The notes beneath the pieces are model-generated. The model made no database searches. It had not been told where the DNA came from and saw only the letters and a program-made list of their open reading frames with translations. The translations under genes and the position numbers were made by a program. Of a DNA stretch of 64,000 nucleotides, positions 33,217 to 42,097 are shown piece after piece. The stretch is taken from contig NZ_JAJNCT010000030.1 in assembly GCF_021026195.1 (NCBI RefSeq), positions 1 through 64,000 on the forward strand, written 5' to 3'. Every line of letters starts with the position of its first letter. Position 1 is the first letter of the stretch. The stretch is from Comamonas koreensis. Lineage in GTDB: Bacteria; Pseudomonadota; Gammaproteobacteria; Burkholderiales; Burkholderiaceae_C.

Positions 33217-35685
33217 ATGCCACAACGCGCCCCCTTCCGTTTTGCCAACCGCCTGGCCTTGCCGCTGGCCGCTGCACTGCTTGCAGCCGGATGCAGCTCC
33301 CTGGGCACCGCGCCCACCAGCCAGCACAGCGCCAAAATTGCCGGGCTGGAAAAGCCCGCCGAAGTGTTGATCGACCAGTGGGGCGTGCCGCATATCTACG
33401 CCGGCACCACCTATGACGCCTTTGTGGTGCAAGGCTATATGGCGGCGCGCGACCGGCTCTGGCAGATGGACCTGTGGCGCAAGCGCGGACTGGGCCAGAT
33501 GGCCCAGGACTTTGGCCCGGCCTGGGTGGAGAGCGACAAGGCGGCGCGCGCCGTGCTGTTCCGGGGCGACATGTACCGCGAGTGGCTGGCCTATGGCTCG
33601 GACTCCAAGCGCGTGGCCGAGGCCTTTGTGGCGGGGGTGAATGCCTTTGTCGCCCAGACCCAGGCCGACCCCAGCCTGCTCCCCGAAGAGTTCAAGCTGC
33701 TGGGCTACCAACCGGCCCAGTGGGCGGCAGAAGACACGGTGCGCATCCGCCACCATGGTCTGACCCTGAACTTTACCGGCGAAGTAGACCGTGCCCAGGC
33801 ATTTTGCGAGGGCAAGCAGAACGGCGCCCGGGTGGACTGGCTGCGCCGCGAGCTGGTGCCCGATGTGAAGCCGCAGATCCCCGAAGGGCTGGATGTCTGC
33901 GGCCTGCCCGGCAAAGAGCTCAAGCGCGCCTATGCACTGGCCACCGCCAGCCCGCGCTTTACCAAGGAGAACGTCAAGGTGTCCGTGCAGGACATGGCGC
34001 CCGAGCAGTTGCTGGCGCTGTCCGAATCGACCCTGAACCAGCCCGATGCCAACACCCTGGCCAGCTACGGCAGCAACAACTGGACGATTGCACCGGGCAT
34101 GACCACCACCGGCCGCCCGATTCTGGCCAACGACCCGCACCGCGCCCACGGTGCGCCCAGCCTGCGCTATATCTCGCACATCTCCGCCCCCGGCATGGAT
34201 GTGATCGGCGCTGGCGAGCCGTTTTTGCCTGGCATCTCCATCGGCCACAACGGCCGCATCGCCTTTGGCCTGACGCGCTTCTACATGGACCAGGAAGACC
34301 TGTATGTGTACGACACCAACCCGCAAAACAGCAAGGAATACCAATACCAGGGCCGCTGGGAGCCGATGACCCGGGTGACGGAGAGCATTGCCGTCAAGGG
34401 CGCGGCCCAGCCGGTCATCGTCGAGAACTGGTACACCCGCCACGGCCCGGTGCTGGCCGCCGAGGGCAACAAGGCCTATGCACTGCGCGCCGCCTGGCTG
34501 GACCTGGGCATGGCGCCCTATTTCGGATCGATGGACTACATGCGCGCGCAGGACTTTGACCAGTTCCGCGCCGCGATGAACCGCTGGGGCGCACCGGGCG
34601 AGAACCAGGTCTATGCCGACAGCAGCGGCAATATCGGCTGGATCCCCGGCGGGCTCACCCCCATCCGTCCCAACTGGGACGGGCTGACCCCGGTGCCCGG
34701 CGATGGCCGCTATGAATGGACGGGCTACCGCAATGGCGATGAGCTGCCCTGGGAGTTCAACCCCCAGCGCGGCTATGTGGTGACCGCCAATGAAAACAAT
34801 GTGCCACCCAACCACCCGCTCTACCAAAAAGGCATTGGCTACGAATGGTCGGACGCGGCCCGCGCCCAGCGCCTGCACGGCCTGTTTGAGAAGGCCGCCA
34901 AGGAGGGCAAGAAGCTCAGCGTCGCCGATTCCGAAGCCTGGCAGACCGACATCGTCGCCGTACCGGCCCAGCGCCTGCTGAAGCTGCTGGCGCCGCTGAA
35001 AAGCAACGATGCACAAACCGCCCAGGGCCTGGCGCTGCTGCAGGGCTGGGACGGCACGATGGCCAAGGACAGCGCCGCCGCTGCGCTGTATGAGGTCTGG
35101 AGCAATGCCAGCTTGAAGAAAGCGCTGACCGACAAGGTGCTGGCCGCCAACGAGCGCAGCTTTGCCAAAGAGACCAGCGCCACCCGCATGATCGCGGTGC
35201 TGGAGAGCCCGCAGGGTTGGATGAGCGATGCAGAGCGCGACCAGGTGCTGCTCTCCTCCATCGCCCCGGCGATGCAGTGGCTGCAGACCAAGCTGGGGGC
35301 CGATGCCAAGAGCTGGACCTGGGGCAGCCTGCACCAGGCGATCTTTGTGCACCCGCTCGCCGGCGTGGTGGACAGCGCCACCAAGCAAAAGCTCAATGTC
35401 GGCGTGGGCGGCATCGGCGGCTCCTGGGCCACGCCCATGGCCACCAGCTACAACGTCGATACCTACCAGCTGACCTCGGGCGCCTCCTTCCGCATGGTCG
35501 TGGATGTCGGCAACTGGGATGCCTCGCGTGTGGTCAACACGCCCGGCCAATCGGGCAACCCGGCCAGCCCGCACTACCGCGACCTGGCCAACACCTGGGC
35601 CGCAGGCCAGTACTTCCCGCTGGCCTACTCGCGCAGCGCGGTAGAAAAGGCCACCCGCGAACGCATTGCGCTGACGCCGCAGTAA
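33217..35685 (+). CDS. Penicillin-acylase-family lipoprotein
   Basis: 822 residues from the ATG at 33217 behind GAGGAGA. The signal ends in lipobox LLAAGC, so the protein is anchored by lipid, probably at the outer membrane. This Ntn-hydrolase is made as a precursor that cuts itself before the nucleophile Ser286 (YGSNNWTIAPGM). Other family parts are YMAARDRLWQMDLWRKRG, ILANDPHRAHGAPSLRYISH, the beta-subunit Asn region (GGIGGSWATPMATSYNVD) and the C-terminal GASFRMVVDVG. The substrate may be an N-acyl-homoserine lactone, an acyl amide or a beta-lactam side chain; sequence alone does not tell. It is divergent from the LysR gene. Confidence 0.9.
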   Translation: MPQRAPFRFANRLALPLAAALLAAGCSSLGTAPTSQHSAKIAGLEKPAEVLIDQWGVPHIYAGTTYDAFVVQGYMAARDRLWQMDLWRKRGLGQMAQDFGPAWVESDKAARAVLFRGDMYREWLAYGSDSKRVAEAFVAGVNAFVAQTQADPSLLPEEFKLLGYQPAQWAAEDTVRIRHHGLTLNFTGEVDRAQAFCEGKQNGARVDWLRRELVPDVKPQIPEGLDVCGLPGKELKRAYALATASPRFTKENVKVSVQDMAPEQLLALSESTLNQPDANTLASYGSNNWTIAPGMTTTGRPILANDPHRAHGAPSLRYISHISAPGMDVIGAGEPFLPGISIGHNGRIAFGLTRFYMDQEDLYVYDTNPQNSKEYQYQGRWEPMTRVTESIAVKGAAQPVIVENWYTRHGPVLAAEGNKAYALRAAWLDLGMAPYFGSMDYMRAQDFDQFRAAMNRWGAPGENQVYADSSGNIGWIPGGLTPIRPNWDGLTPVPGDGRYEWTGYRNGDELPWEFNPQRGYVVTANENNVPPNHPLYQKGIGYEWSDAARAQRLHGLFEKAAKEGKKLSVADSEAWQTDIVAVPAQRLLKLLAPLKSNDAQTAQGLALLQGWDGTMAKDSAAAALYEVWSNASLKKALTDKVLAANERSFAKETSATRMIAVLESPQGWMSDAERDQVLLSSIAPAMQWLQTKLGADAKSWTWGSLHQAIFVHPLAGVVDSATKQKLNVGVGGIGGSWATPMATSYNVDTYQLTSGASFRMVVDVGNWDASRVVNTPGQSGNPASPHYRDLANTWAAGQYFPLAYSRSAVEKATRERIALTPQ

Positions 35686-35703
35686 GTCTTGCTGGCAGCC
35701 GTT

Positions 35704-35745
35704 AACAGGGCTTTTCAGCGCGGATAGGCGCTGAAAAGCCCTGTT
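35704..35745 (+). terminator. 18-bp perfect hairpin after the acylase gene
   Basis: AACAGGGCTTTTCAGCGC (35704-35721) pairs perfectly with 35728-35745 around the loop GGATAG. It lies 19 bp after the acylase stop and 66 bp before mnmA. No T-run follows, so it may be a terminator of low T type or an mRNA 3'-end protector. Confidence 0.7.
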
Positions 35746-35810
35746 GCGCGCCACAACGCCACATAGCCCTAGCGAAGCAGGCGCCTGCCGCCAGGCGGAT
35801 AATTGCGCCC

Positions 35811-36938
35811 ATGGTTAAACAGCGCATCGTAGTGGGGCTGAGTGGCGGCGTGGATTCGGCCGTCACCGCGTATTTGCTCAAAAAGCAGGGGCACGAGGTC
35901 GTCGGTATCTTCATGAAGAACTGGGAAGATGACGACGACAGCGAGTACTGCTCGTCCAACATCGACTTTGTCGATGCCGCAGCCGTGGCCGACGTGGTGG
36001 GCATCGAGATCGAACACGTGAACTTTGCGGCCGACTACAAGGACCGGGTGTTTGCCGAGTTTCTGCGCGAATACCAGGCCGGCCGCACGCCCAACCCCGA
36101 TGTGCTGTGCAATGCCGAGATCAAGTTCAAGGCCTTTTTGGACCATGCCATGCGCCTGGGTGCCGAAAAGATCGCCACCGGCCACTACGCCCGCGTGCGC
36201 CAGAACCCCGACACCCAGCTGTTTGAGCTGCTCAAGGGCCTGGACCCGGCCAAGGACCAGAGCTATTTTCTGCACCGCCTGAACCAGGCCCAGCTGTCCA
36301 AGGCGCTGTTCCCGGTCGGTGAGCTGAAAAAAACTGAAGTGCGCCGCATTGCCGAAGAAATCGGCCTGCCCAATGCCAAGAAAAAGGACTCGACCGGTAT
36401 CTGCTTTATCGGCGAGCGCCCTTTCCGCGACTTTCTGAACCGCTACATCAGCAAGGAACCGGGCCTGATCCTGGACGACCGCAACCGCAAGCTGGGCAAG
36501 CATGTGGGCCTGTCCTTCTACACCTTGGGCCAGCGCTCGGGCCTGGGCATTGGTGGCGTCAAGGAAAAAGGCGCCGCCCGTGGTGCCGGCGAGCATGCGC
36601 CCTGGTTTGTGGCCCGCAAGGAGCTGGACAAGAACATCCTGCGCGTGGTGCAAGGCCATGACCACCCCTGGCTGCTATCGCAGGCGCTGGATGCCGACAA
36701 TACCAGCTGGGTGGCCGGCCACCCGCCCGCAGCCGGCACCTATGGCTCCAAAACCCGTTACCGCCAGCCCGATTCGCCCGCCATCATCGGCGCCGATGCA
36801 ACGCCCGCGCATTTCCACCTCGACTTCCCCGAGTCGCAATGGGCGGTGACGCCCGGCCAATCGGCCGTGCTGTATGACGGCGAGGTCTGCCTGGGCGGCG
36901 GCATCATCGCCAGCGTGGCGCCTGCTACGGCCGCCTAA
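35811..36938 (+). CDS. mnmA: tRNA-specific 2-thiouridylase MnmA
   Basis: 375 residues. It adds sulfur to U34 of tRNA Lys, Glu and Gln. The ATP-binding PP-loop is [17 protein letters not shown]. The first catalytic Cys is in [13 protein letters not shown] and the second in [31 protein letters not shown] and [11 protein letters not shown] lie in the C-terminal half, as in the family. Length is normal. It is convergent with the membrane protein gene, 15 bp apart. Its usual NUDIX neighbour is displaced by the tcu/acylase insertion. Confidence 0.95.
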   Translation: MVKQRIVVGLSGGVDSAVTAYLLKKQGHEVVGIFMKNWEDDDDSEYCSSNIDFVDAAAVADVVGIEIEHVNFAADYKDRVFAEFLREYQAGRTPNPDVLCNAEIKFKAFLDHAMRLGAEKIATGHYARVRQNPDTQLFELLKGLDPAKDQSYFLHRLNQAQLSKALFPVGELKKTEVRRIAEEIGLPNAKKKDSTGICFIGERPFRDFLNRYISKEPGLILDDRNRKLGKHVGLSFYTLGQRSGLGIGGVKEKGAARGAGEHAPWFVARKELDKNILRVVQGHDHPWLLSQALDADNTSWVAGHPPAAGTYGSKTRYRQPDSPAIIGADATPAHFHLDFPESQWAVTPGQSAVLYDGEVCLGGGIIASVAPATAA

Positions 36939-36953
36939 AAAACAAGCAGCCCC

Positions 36954-38294
36954 TTAGGCAGGCGCGGCAGGCGACTGCGCCGCGCCCGGCAACTCATCAC
37001 GCAAGATCCAGGCGGCTTCTTGCGTGCAGGCATGCGCGGGGTAGCGGATCTTCATGCGCATGAACACGCGCACGGCCTGCTCGGGCTTGTTGGCGCCTTG
37101 CTTGAGCACGCGCACCGTCAGCTCCAGCGCCTGGGGCACCAGATCGCTGCCGGCATAGCTTTTCTCGAAACCGTGGAGCAGGGCCAAGGTGTGCGGCAGC
37201 TGCATGCGCTTCCAGGCCGTCTGCGCCAGCGCCAAGGTATGGCTGGCCTCGTTCAGCAGAAAGCCCTTGTCACGCTTGTAGCAACTGCCCCAGACCTCCA
37301 GCGCATCGGTACTGCGCTGCTTGCGCAGCAGCAGCGCGATATAGCTTTGCGCATGGCGCGCCAGCTCATCGGGCTTGTCGCTGAGCTTGAGCACGCGGTG
37401 GTAGCGGCGCTGGTCGGCCAGGCTGTCAGGTTCGCTGCGCTGCCATTCACGGGCCTCGGCCAGGGCGGCGTTCATGTCGCCGTTCTGCACCAGCTGGGCC
37501 ACCTGGGCATCGCGGCGCTGGGCCAGCGCGGTCTGCGGGTCGACCACGGGCGCGCCGGCTTCGGCCTGGGGTGCCTTGTCCGGCGTGATGCCCAGGTCCG
37601 CATGGTTCTGGTACATCACATAGCCGATCATCGCGGCGATCACGCCATTGAAATAGATCACCACAAAGGCCAGCAAGGGTGCCAGCAGTGCCTGGGGCAT
37701 CACCGTGACCAAGAGCGCAAAGGCCATCGGCACGCCCTGCATCAGCAGGAACAGAAACAGGCACAGCAGGCCATAGGGCAGACCGATGGCACCCATCGTG
37801 CTCAGCAGCATGAAGGGGTTGATCGCAGCGCGCAGGCTGCCGCTGGTGATCAGCACCATCAAGGTGGCGGGGATCAGAAAGGACGAAAGCAGATCGCCCA
37901 GCGCCGCCAGCCCCGGGCTGATCCGGGCGAGCATGCCGATCAGAAAGCCATGCACCAGCAGCACGCCGAAAAACTTCCAGGGCAGCACCTTGAGGTCGGC
38001 ATCGCAGGGGTAGTCGTCGTAGTCGTTGCTGTCGAGCACGCCATGCGAGGCATAGGCCGCAATCTTGAACGCATGCCGGCTGATCGCCAGCAGCAGGCCC
38101 ACCGCCACGGCCAGGCCGATCAACAGGCCCCACATCAGCATATAGGCGCAAAGCGACAGCACCAGCGCATACAGCAAGGGCTTGCGCTGCAGCGGAAACA
38201 GGAAAAAACTGTTGAGCTTGCGCCAGAACGGCTCAATCACCCATTGGGCGCTGTCAATCTCGTCGTCTTGCTGTGGAGAACGCAATGGGCCCAT
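36954..38294 (-). CDS. Multi-pass membrane protein with helical, TPR-like C-terminal domain
   Basis: 446 residues from the ATG at 38292-38294. The N-terminal ~250 residues carry about six membrane helices in pairs (YALVLSLCAYMLMWGLLIGL, FFGVLLVHGFLIGMLA, LIPATLMVLITSG, YGLLCLFLFLLMQG, LLAFVVIYFNGVIAAMIGYV). The rest is soluble and helical, with TPR-like repeats (DMNAALAEAREWQRSEPDSL, LTVRVLKQGANKPEQAVRVF). I do not recognise a named family; a DUF4013-like membrane part is possible. It is convergent with mnmA, and the rhomboid gene lies upstream on the same strand, 132 bp away. Confidence 0.72.
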   Translation of the reverse strand: MGPLRSPQQDDEIDSAQWVIEPFWRKLNSFFLFPLQRKPLLYALVLSLCAYMLMWGLLIGLAVAVGLLLAISRHAFKIAAYASHGVLDSNDYDDYPCDADLKVLPWKFFGVLLVHGFLIGMLARISPGLAALGDLLSSFLIPATLMVLITSGSLRAAINPFMLLSTMGAIGLPYGLLCLFLFLLMQGVPMAFALLVTVMPQALLAPLLAFVVIYFNGVIAAMIGYVMYQNHADLGITPDKAPQAEAGAPVVDPQTALAQRRDAQVAQLVQNGDMNAALAEAREWQRSEPDSLADQRRYHRVLKLSDKPDELARHAQSYIALLLRKQRSTDALEVWGSCYKRDKGFLLNEASHTLALAQTAWKRMQLPHTLALLHGFEKSYAGSDLVPQALELTVRVLKQGANKPEQAVRVFMRMKIRYPAHACTQEAAWILRDELPGAAQSPAAPA

Positions 38295-38426
38295 GGCCAG
38301 CCTTTCTGTCTGCAGCCCCCGCCGGCGCAGCTTGGCAGCGATCATAAGGCATGGCTTCACGAAAACTTTACATGGAGCTGACGCACAAGGGCGCTAGCCA
38401 CTGCCGCCCCTGCACTCAACCAGCGT

Positions 38427-39941
38427 TCAGGTGCTTGCCTGGCTGAGCCAGCGCGTCACCGGCTCCTGGGGTGCGGCGCGCTGCAGGGCTGGCAGCCAGC
38501 GCCTGGCGTCGTCCAGCCGGCCGGCCTTGGCCAGGCCATTGGCCACCAGGGCCAGGGTCGCCGGCCAGTGCGGGTGTTCGGCAGCGCTCTCCAGCTGCTG
38601 GCAGATTTTCTGGGCATCGTCCCATTCGCCCAGGCGCACAAAGCTGCGCGCCAGCGCATGCAGGCTGTTGTCGCTGATGCGCGGGGCAGGCCGGGCGCGT
38701 TCCACATAGGTTTGCCAGCTGTGGTGCTGGAGTCGGCGCAGCGCGTCCGTGTTGGCTGGCAGCTTGAAGATGGCGCGGGCGGCGCGGTGAAAATCCTCGC
38801 TGCCCGGCGCATGGCGGGCGCTTTCAAACCAGGCGCGCAAGATGGCGGCATCGGTCGGGGCCAGCTTGGCGGCCTGGCGCCAGGCGGGGGCGGCCAGCTC
38901 AAAGGCCAGCGCATCGGTGTGCTTTTGCGCGCGTTGCACGGCGGCGGCCAGTGCGGCGCTCTGGGCCTGCGCCTGCTGCTTGTCACGGGCGGCCACCTCG
39001 ACCACCGACTCCTTGCGCCGCAGTTGCAGGTACAAGGCCATCAACAGGCCGCCGGCCAGCAAGCCGCCAAAGTGCGCCATATAGGCCACGCCCTGCTGCC
39101 CCATGAAGTGCTGGGCCAGCTCAAAGCCCATCCACACCGGCAGCACCACCAGCGCCGGCCAGGTGGCGTAGTTGAAGTAGAAGGCCAGCATGTAGAAAAA
39201 GCGGATGCGGCGCATGCGGTAGAGCACCACATACATGGCCATCAGCCCGGCAATCGCGCCCGACGCACCCAGCCCATAGCTGCCCGAGCCGGCATAGAAC
39301 AGACCGGCAAACAGCGAGGCGCTGACACCGGCGGCCAGGTAGAAGCACAGGTAGAGCCCGGCACCCAGTGCCATCTCCAACGTAAAACCAAACAGAAACA
39401 AAAACACCATATTGCCCAGCAGATGGCCGGTGCTGCCATGCAAAAAGGTGGAGGTCAGCGCCTGCAGAGGCTGCAGGCCGGCACCGGCTTCATAGCTCAT
39501 CGCCCAGCGGGCGGTGAAGGGAGCGGGCTCCAGCGGTGCAAAGCGGGCGCGGGCGGCCTGCCATTCGGCATGCAGCGGATCGCCTGCCTGGATCACCTCG
39601 CCGGCCAGCAGCTGGCGGCGAAAACGGCCTTCCTGCTGCATCAGCAGGTAGATCTGGCCGTAGTCCTGTTTTTTTTGCAGCCCCTGCACTATGCGCACCA
39701 TCTGCGGTTGGATGCGGCTGTCCGGGTTGCGGCTTTGTGCGTCGAGGTACTTCACAAAGGCCGGCACCTCGATCACCGGCAGCGCCGTATGCGCATAGGT
39801 TTTGGAGGCCCGCTCTGCCGCCCGCTCCTCACCCCCTTGCCAGACCCAGAACACCAGGCAGTTGATTGCAATCAACAGCACCGTCATCCAGGGAGGCGAC
39901 TGCCAGGAGGGCTTGTTTTCCAGCGGGATGGCGATGAACAT
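38427..39941 (-). CDS. Rhomboid-family intramembrane serine protease with TPR-like tail
   Basis: 504 residues from the ATG at 39939-39941. The first helix is at about 19-36 (MTVLLIAINCLVFWVW), then a ~120-residue insertion loop. The core has HGSTGHLLGNMVF at 168-180 (oxyanion/structural His), the catalytic Ser227 in GLGASGAIAGL and the catalytic His290 in AYMAHFGGLLAGG. After residue 305 comes a ~195-residue soluble part with TPR-like features (HTDALAFELAAPAWRQAAKLAPTDAAIL, GEWDDAQKICQQLESAAEHP). It lies 41 bp downstream of the ybaK-like gene. The A8 run in codons ~89-91 is a possible slippage site. Catalysis is supported by residues; the substrate is unknown. Confidence 0.88.
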   Translation of the reverse strand: MFIAIPLENKPSWQSPPWMTVLLIAINCLVFWVWQGGEERAAERASKTYAHTALPVIEVPAFVKYLDAQSRNPDSRIQPQMVRIVQGLQKKQDYGQIYLLMQQEGRFRRQLLAGEVIQAGDPLHAEWQAARARFAPLEPAPFTARWAMSYEAGAGLQPLQALTSTFLHGSTGHLLGNMVFLFLFGFTLEMALGAGLYLCFYLAAGVSASLFAGLFYAGSGSYGLGASGAIAGLMAMYVVLYRMRRIRFFYMLAFYFNYATWPALVVLPVWMGFELAQHFMGQQGVAYMAHFGGLLAGGLLMALYLQLRRKESVVEVAARDKQQAQAQSAALAAAVQRAQKHTDALAFELAAPAWRQAAKLAPTDAAILRAWFESARHAPGSEDFHRAARAIFKLPANTDALRRLQHHSWQTYVERARPAPRISDNSLHALARSFVRLGEWDDAQKICQQLESAAEHPHWPATLALVANGLAKAGRLDDARRWLPALQRAAPQEPVTRWLSQAST

Positions 39942-39982
39942 GGCGCCTATTGTGCAGCGGCCCTCTTTGCGCCGTGTTGGTT

Positions 39983-40462
39983 TTAGGCAGCGGGGGCAGA
40001 GATACGGTGCAGCGCCGGCTTGGCCACACGCACATAGTCCTGCGCATTGAGCACCATCGAGCGGTCCAGCCGCCCGGCATTGAAGGCGATCTCGGCATGG
40101 CGCTCCACCAGGCCCGGGTCCACCACCAAGGCCACCTGCGGGCCGGGGCTGAACGGTGGAATGGCGCCGATCACGCAGCCGGTCCGCTCCGCAGCCTCTT
40201 CCGCGCTGGCCATCGTCATCTTGGGCAGGCCCAGCGCGGCCGCCAGCAGGCGAAAGTCCAGCTTCTGGTCGCCCGGCAGCACGGCCAGCACCCAGTGCTC
40301 GGCATTGCGGGTCTTGCACAGCATCGCCTTGGCGCCCTGGCCCGGCGTGGTGCCCCGGATGCGCGCCACCTCGTCCGATTTGCCCTCTGCCGGATGGCTC
40401 AGCACCCGAAAGCGGGCGCCCTCGCCTTCCAGCAACTGCTGCAGCTGCTCAAACACGCTCAT
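39983..40462 (-). CDS. YbaK/EbsC-family aminoacyl-tRNA deacylase
   Basis: 159 residues from the ATG at 40460-40462. Family blocks are FRVLSHPAEGKSDEVARIRGTTPGQGAKAML, VLAVLPGDQKLDF and ERTGCVIGAIPPFSPGPQVALVVD. YbaK/ProX-type enzymes hydrolyse mischarged tRNA such as Ala-tRNA(Pro) or Cys-tRNA(Pro), acting in trans. It overlaps the upstream binding-protein gene by four bases (ATGA), so the two are co-translated. The rhomboid gene follows 41 bp downstream. Confidence 0.88.
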   Translation of the reverse strand: MSVFEQLQQLLEGEGARFRVLSHPAEGKSDEVARIRGTTPGQGAKAMLCKTRNAEHWVLAVLPGDQKLDFRLLAAALGLPKMTMASAEEAAERTGCVIGAIPPFSPGPQVALVVDPGLVERHAEIAFNAGRLDRSMVLNAQDYVRVAKPALHRISAPAA

Positions 40463-41196
40463 CGCTGCACTCCCGGTGCCACCACCGCGCCTTGCACCTG
40501 GTGCTGTGCCAGTGCCTGGGCTACAAAGCCGCTGGCCTTGGCCTCTTCCACAAAGGCAGCCAGCCACTGGAGGGCGGCCTCGCCCCGGCCCTTGGGCAGA
40601 CCCATGGCCTGCTGGATCAGCATGAAATGCCCGGGCAGCATGCGCAGGCCCGGGTGGCTGGCCACTGCGGCCTCCAGCTGCACCTTGACCCCCGCAGCCA
40701 CATCGCCCTGGGGTTGCAGATAGACATCGACCACCGCCGGCGATGTGGGCGCCCGCAGGATGCGCGCGTGTTTCAGCGCCCGGCTCAGGTAGAGGTCATA
40801 GGCGCTGCCCTGGCCCACCACCACCTCGTGCTCGGCCACATCCACCTGCGCGTTGTCGCGCAGTGCCGAATCGCTGCGCACCATGTAGGCGCCCTCGATC
40901 AGCACATAGGGGGCAGAAAAACCAATGCCCGCGCCGCGCACCGGGTCCACCGCAAAAAAGCCGACATCGGCCTGGCCCTGGGTAACGGCATCCACCGAAT
41001 GGGCCGCGGCCTCAAACAGCTGCAGATCCAGCGACAGCCCCAGCTGGGCCGCCATGCGCGTCGCCAGATCAACGGAAACGCCTGCGCCCGAGCCATCGGC
41101 CCGTTTGTGCGCCAACACGGGATTGCCCACATTGATGGCCGCGCGCAGGCGGCCAGTGGGGGCGATGAGGGAAGCGATAGCGCTGAGATCGGTCAT
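40459..41196 (-). CDS. Solute-binding-protein (SBP_bac_3) fold without signal peptide
   Basis: 245 residues from the ATG at 41194-41196. The fold is that of an ABC-transporter amino-acid binding protein: TGRLRAAINVGNPVLAHKRAD, GVSVDLATRMAAQLGLSLDLQ, VDAVTQGQADVGFFAVDPVRGAGIGFSAPY and VVVGQGSAYDLYLSRALKHA. No signal peptide or lipobox precedes it: the chain begins MTDLSAIASLIAPTG, and the in-frame sequence upstream is not hydrophobic. It is therefore probably cytoplasmic, perhaps an amino-acid sensor. It overlaps the ybaK-like gene and is likely co-expressed with it. No permease or ATPase gene is nearby. Confidence 0.8.
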   Translation of the reverse strand: MTDLSAIASLIAPTGRLRAAINVGNPVLAHKRADGSGAGVSVDLATRMAAQLGLSLDLQLFEAAAHSVDAVTQGQADVGFFAVDPVRGAGIGFSAPYVLIEGAYMVRSDSALRDNAQVDVAEHEVVVGQGSAYDLYLSRALKHARILRAPTSPAVVDVYLQPQGDVAAGVKVQLEAAVASHPGLRMLPGHFMLIQQAMGLPKGRGEAALQWLAAFVEEAKASGFVAQALAQHQVQGAVVAPGVQR

Positions 41197-41255
41197 ATCG
41201 GAGCTTTCACAAGAGGGGGAAACGCGTCTGCAGTGGCAGCCGCACCCGCAAAAAA

Positions 41256-41283
41256 GGCCCGTCGCTTCGGTGAAGCGCGGGCC
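41256..41283 (-). terminator. Rho-independent terminator of ssb
   Basis: GGCCCG-CGCTTC and GAAGCG-CGGGCC pair with one bulged base around a three-base loop. On the minus strand TTTTTT follows. It lies 36 bp after the ssb stop. Confidence 0.85.
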
Positions 41284-41318
41284 TGGTTCCAACAAAGAGC
41301 CTGGGGCCCTTGCCGTAT

Positions 41319-41906
41319 TTAGAACGGAATATCGTCGTCCATATCGTCAAAGCCCGACGCAGCGCGTGGGGCCGGCGCGGGCATGGGCGCCGGTGCTGGA
41401 CGGGGAGGAGGCGCCTGGCGGGGTGCGGCCGCTGGGGCCATGGCCGGTGCCGGGGCGCGGCGCTGGTAGTTGCCAGCGGGTGCACCGCCGCCACCCTGGT
41501 CGCCGTAGCCGCTGTCGCCATAGCCGTAGTCATCACCACCGCCCTGGCCGCCACCGCCGCCCTGGCCTTGGCGGCTGCCCAGCATTTGCATGGAGTCAGC
41601 GCGGATTTCCGTCGCATAGCGCTCCTGGCCGGTGGCCTGGTCGGTCCACTTGCGGGTGCGCAGGCTGCCTTCCACATAGACCTGGCTGCCCTTGCGCAGG
41701 TACTGGCCGACGATTTCAGCCAGACGGCCATTGAACACCACACGGTGCCACTCGGTGGCTTCCTTGTTCTCGCCGCTGTTTTTGTCGCGCCAGCGGTCGG
41801 TGGTGGCGATGGTGACGTTGGCTACCTGGTCGCCCGAGGGGAAGGTGCGGATTTCAGGGTCGCGGCCGAGGTTGCCGACGATGATGACTTTGTTGACGGA
41901 TGCCAT
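41319..41906 (-). CDS. ssb: Single-stranded DNA-binding protein
   Basis: 195 residues. The OB fold starts [20 protein letters not shown] and contains [39 protein letters not shown] Gly/Pro/Ala-rich disordered linker follows (about residues 112-183) and ends in the acidic tail MDDDIPF, which binds repair and replication proteins. The linker is long, as in many Burkholderiales. The gene follows the MFS gene on the same strand, the usual uvrA-MFS-ssb neighbourhood. No LexA-like site was found between the genes. Confidence 0.95.
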   Translation of the reverse strand: MASVNKVIIVGNLGRDPEIRTFPSGDQVANVTIATTDRWRDKNSGENKEATEWHRVVFNGRLAEIVGQYLRKGSQVYVEGSLRTRKWTDQATGQERYATEIRADSMQMLGSRQGQGGGGGQGGGDDYGYGDSGYGDQGGGGAPAGNYQRRAPAPAMAPAAAPRQAPPPRPAPAPMPAPAPRAASGFDDMDDDIPF

Positions 41907-42097
41907 GGTTCAGGTTTTTCCTTTGAAAAATGGGCGCCTACTATGCGTTGGCAGTGTTGCAGGCATTGCAGCCTTCAAAGCGCCCATCACTGTGATTCAG
42001 GGGCGTATCCTACCCCAAAGCGGCCAGGAATTTATCGCCCGGTGGCCGCAGATTTTGCAACGGGGCCTGACAGGCCTGCCGCATTCCCAGCCAGCGC

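Noticed and set aside
33028..35754. Minus-strand open frame opposite the penicillin acylase (over 900 codons)
   Set aside because: Antisense to a complete acylase with intact catalytic residues; no domain character.
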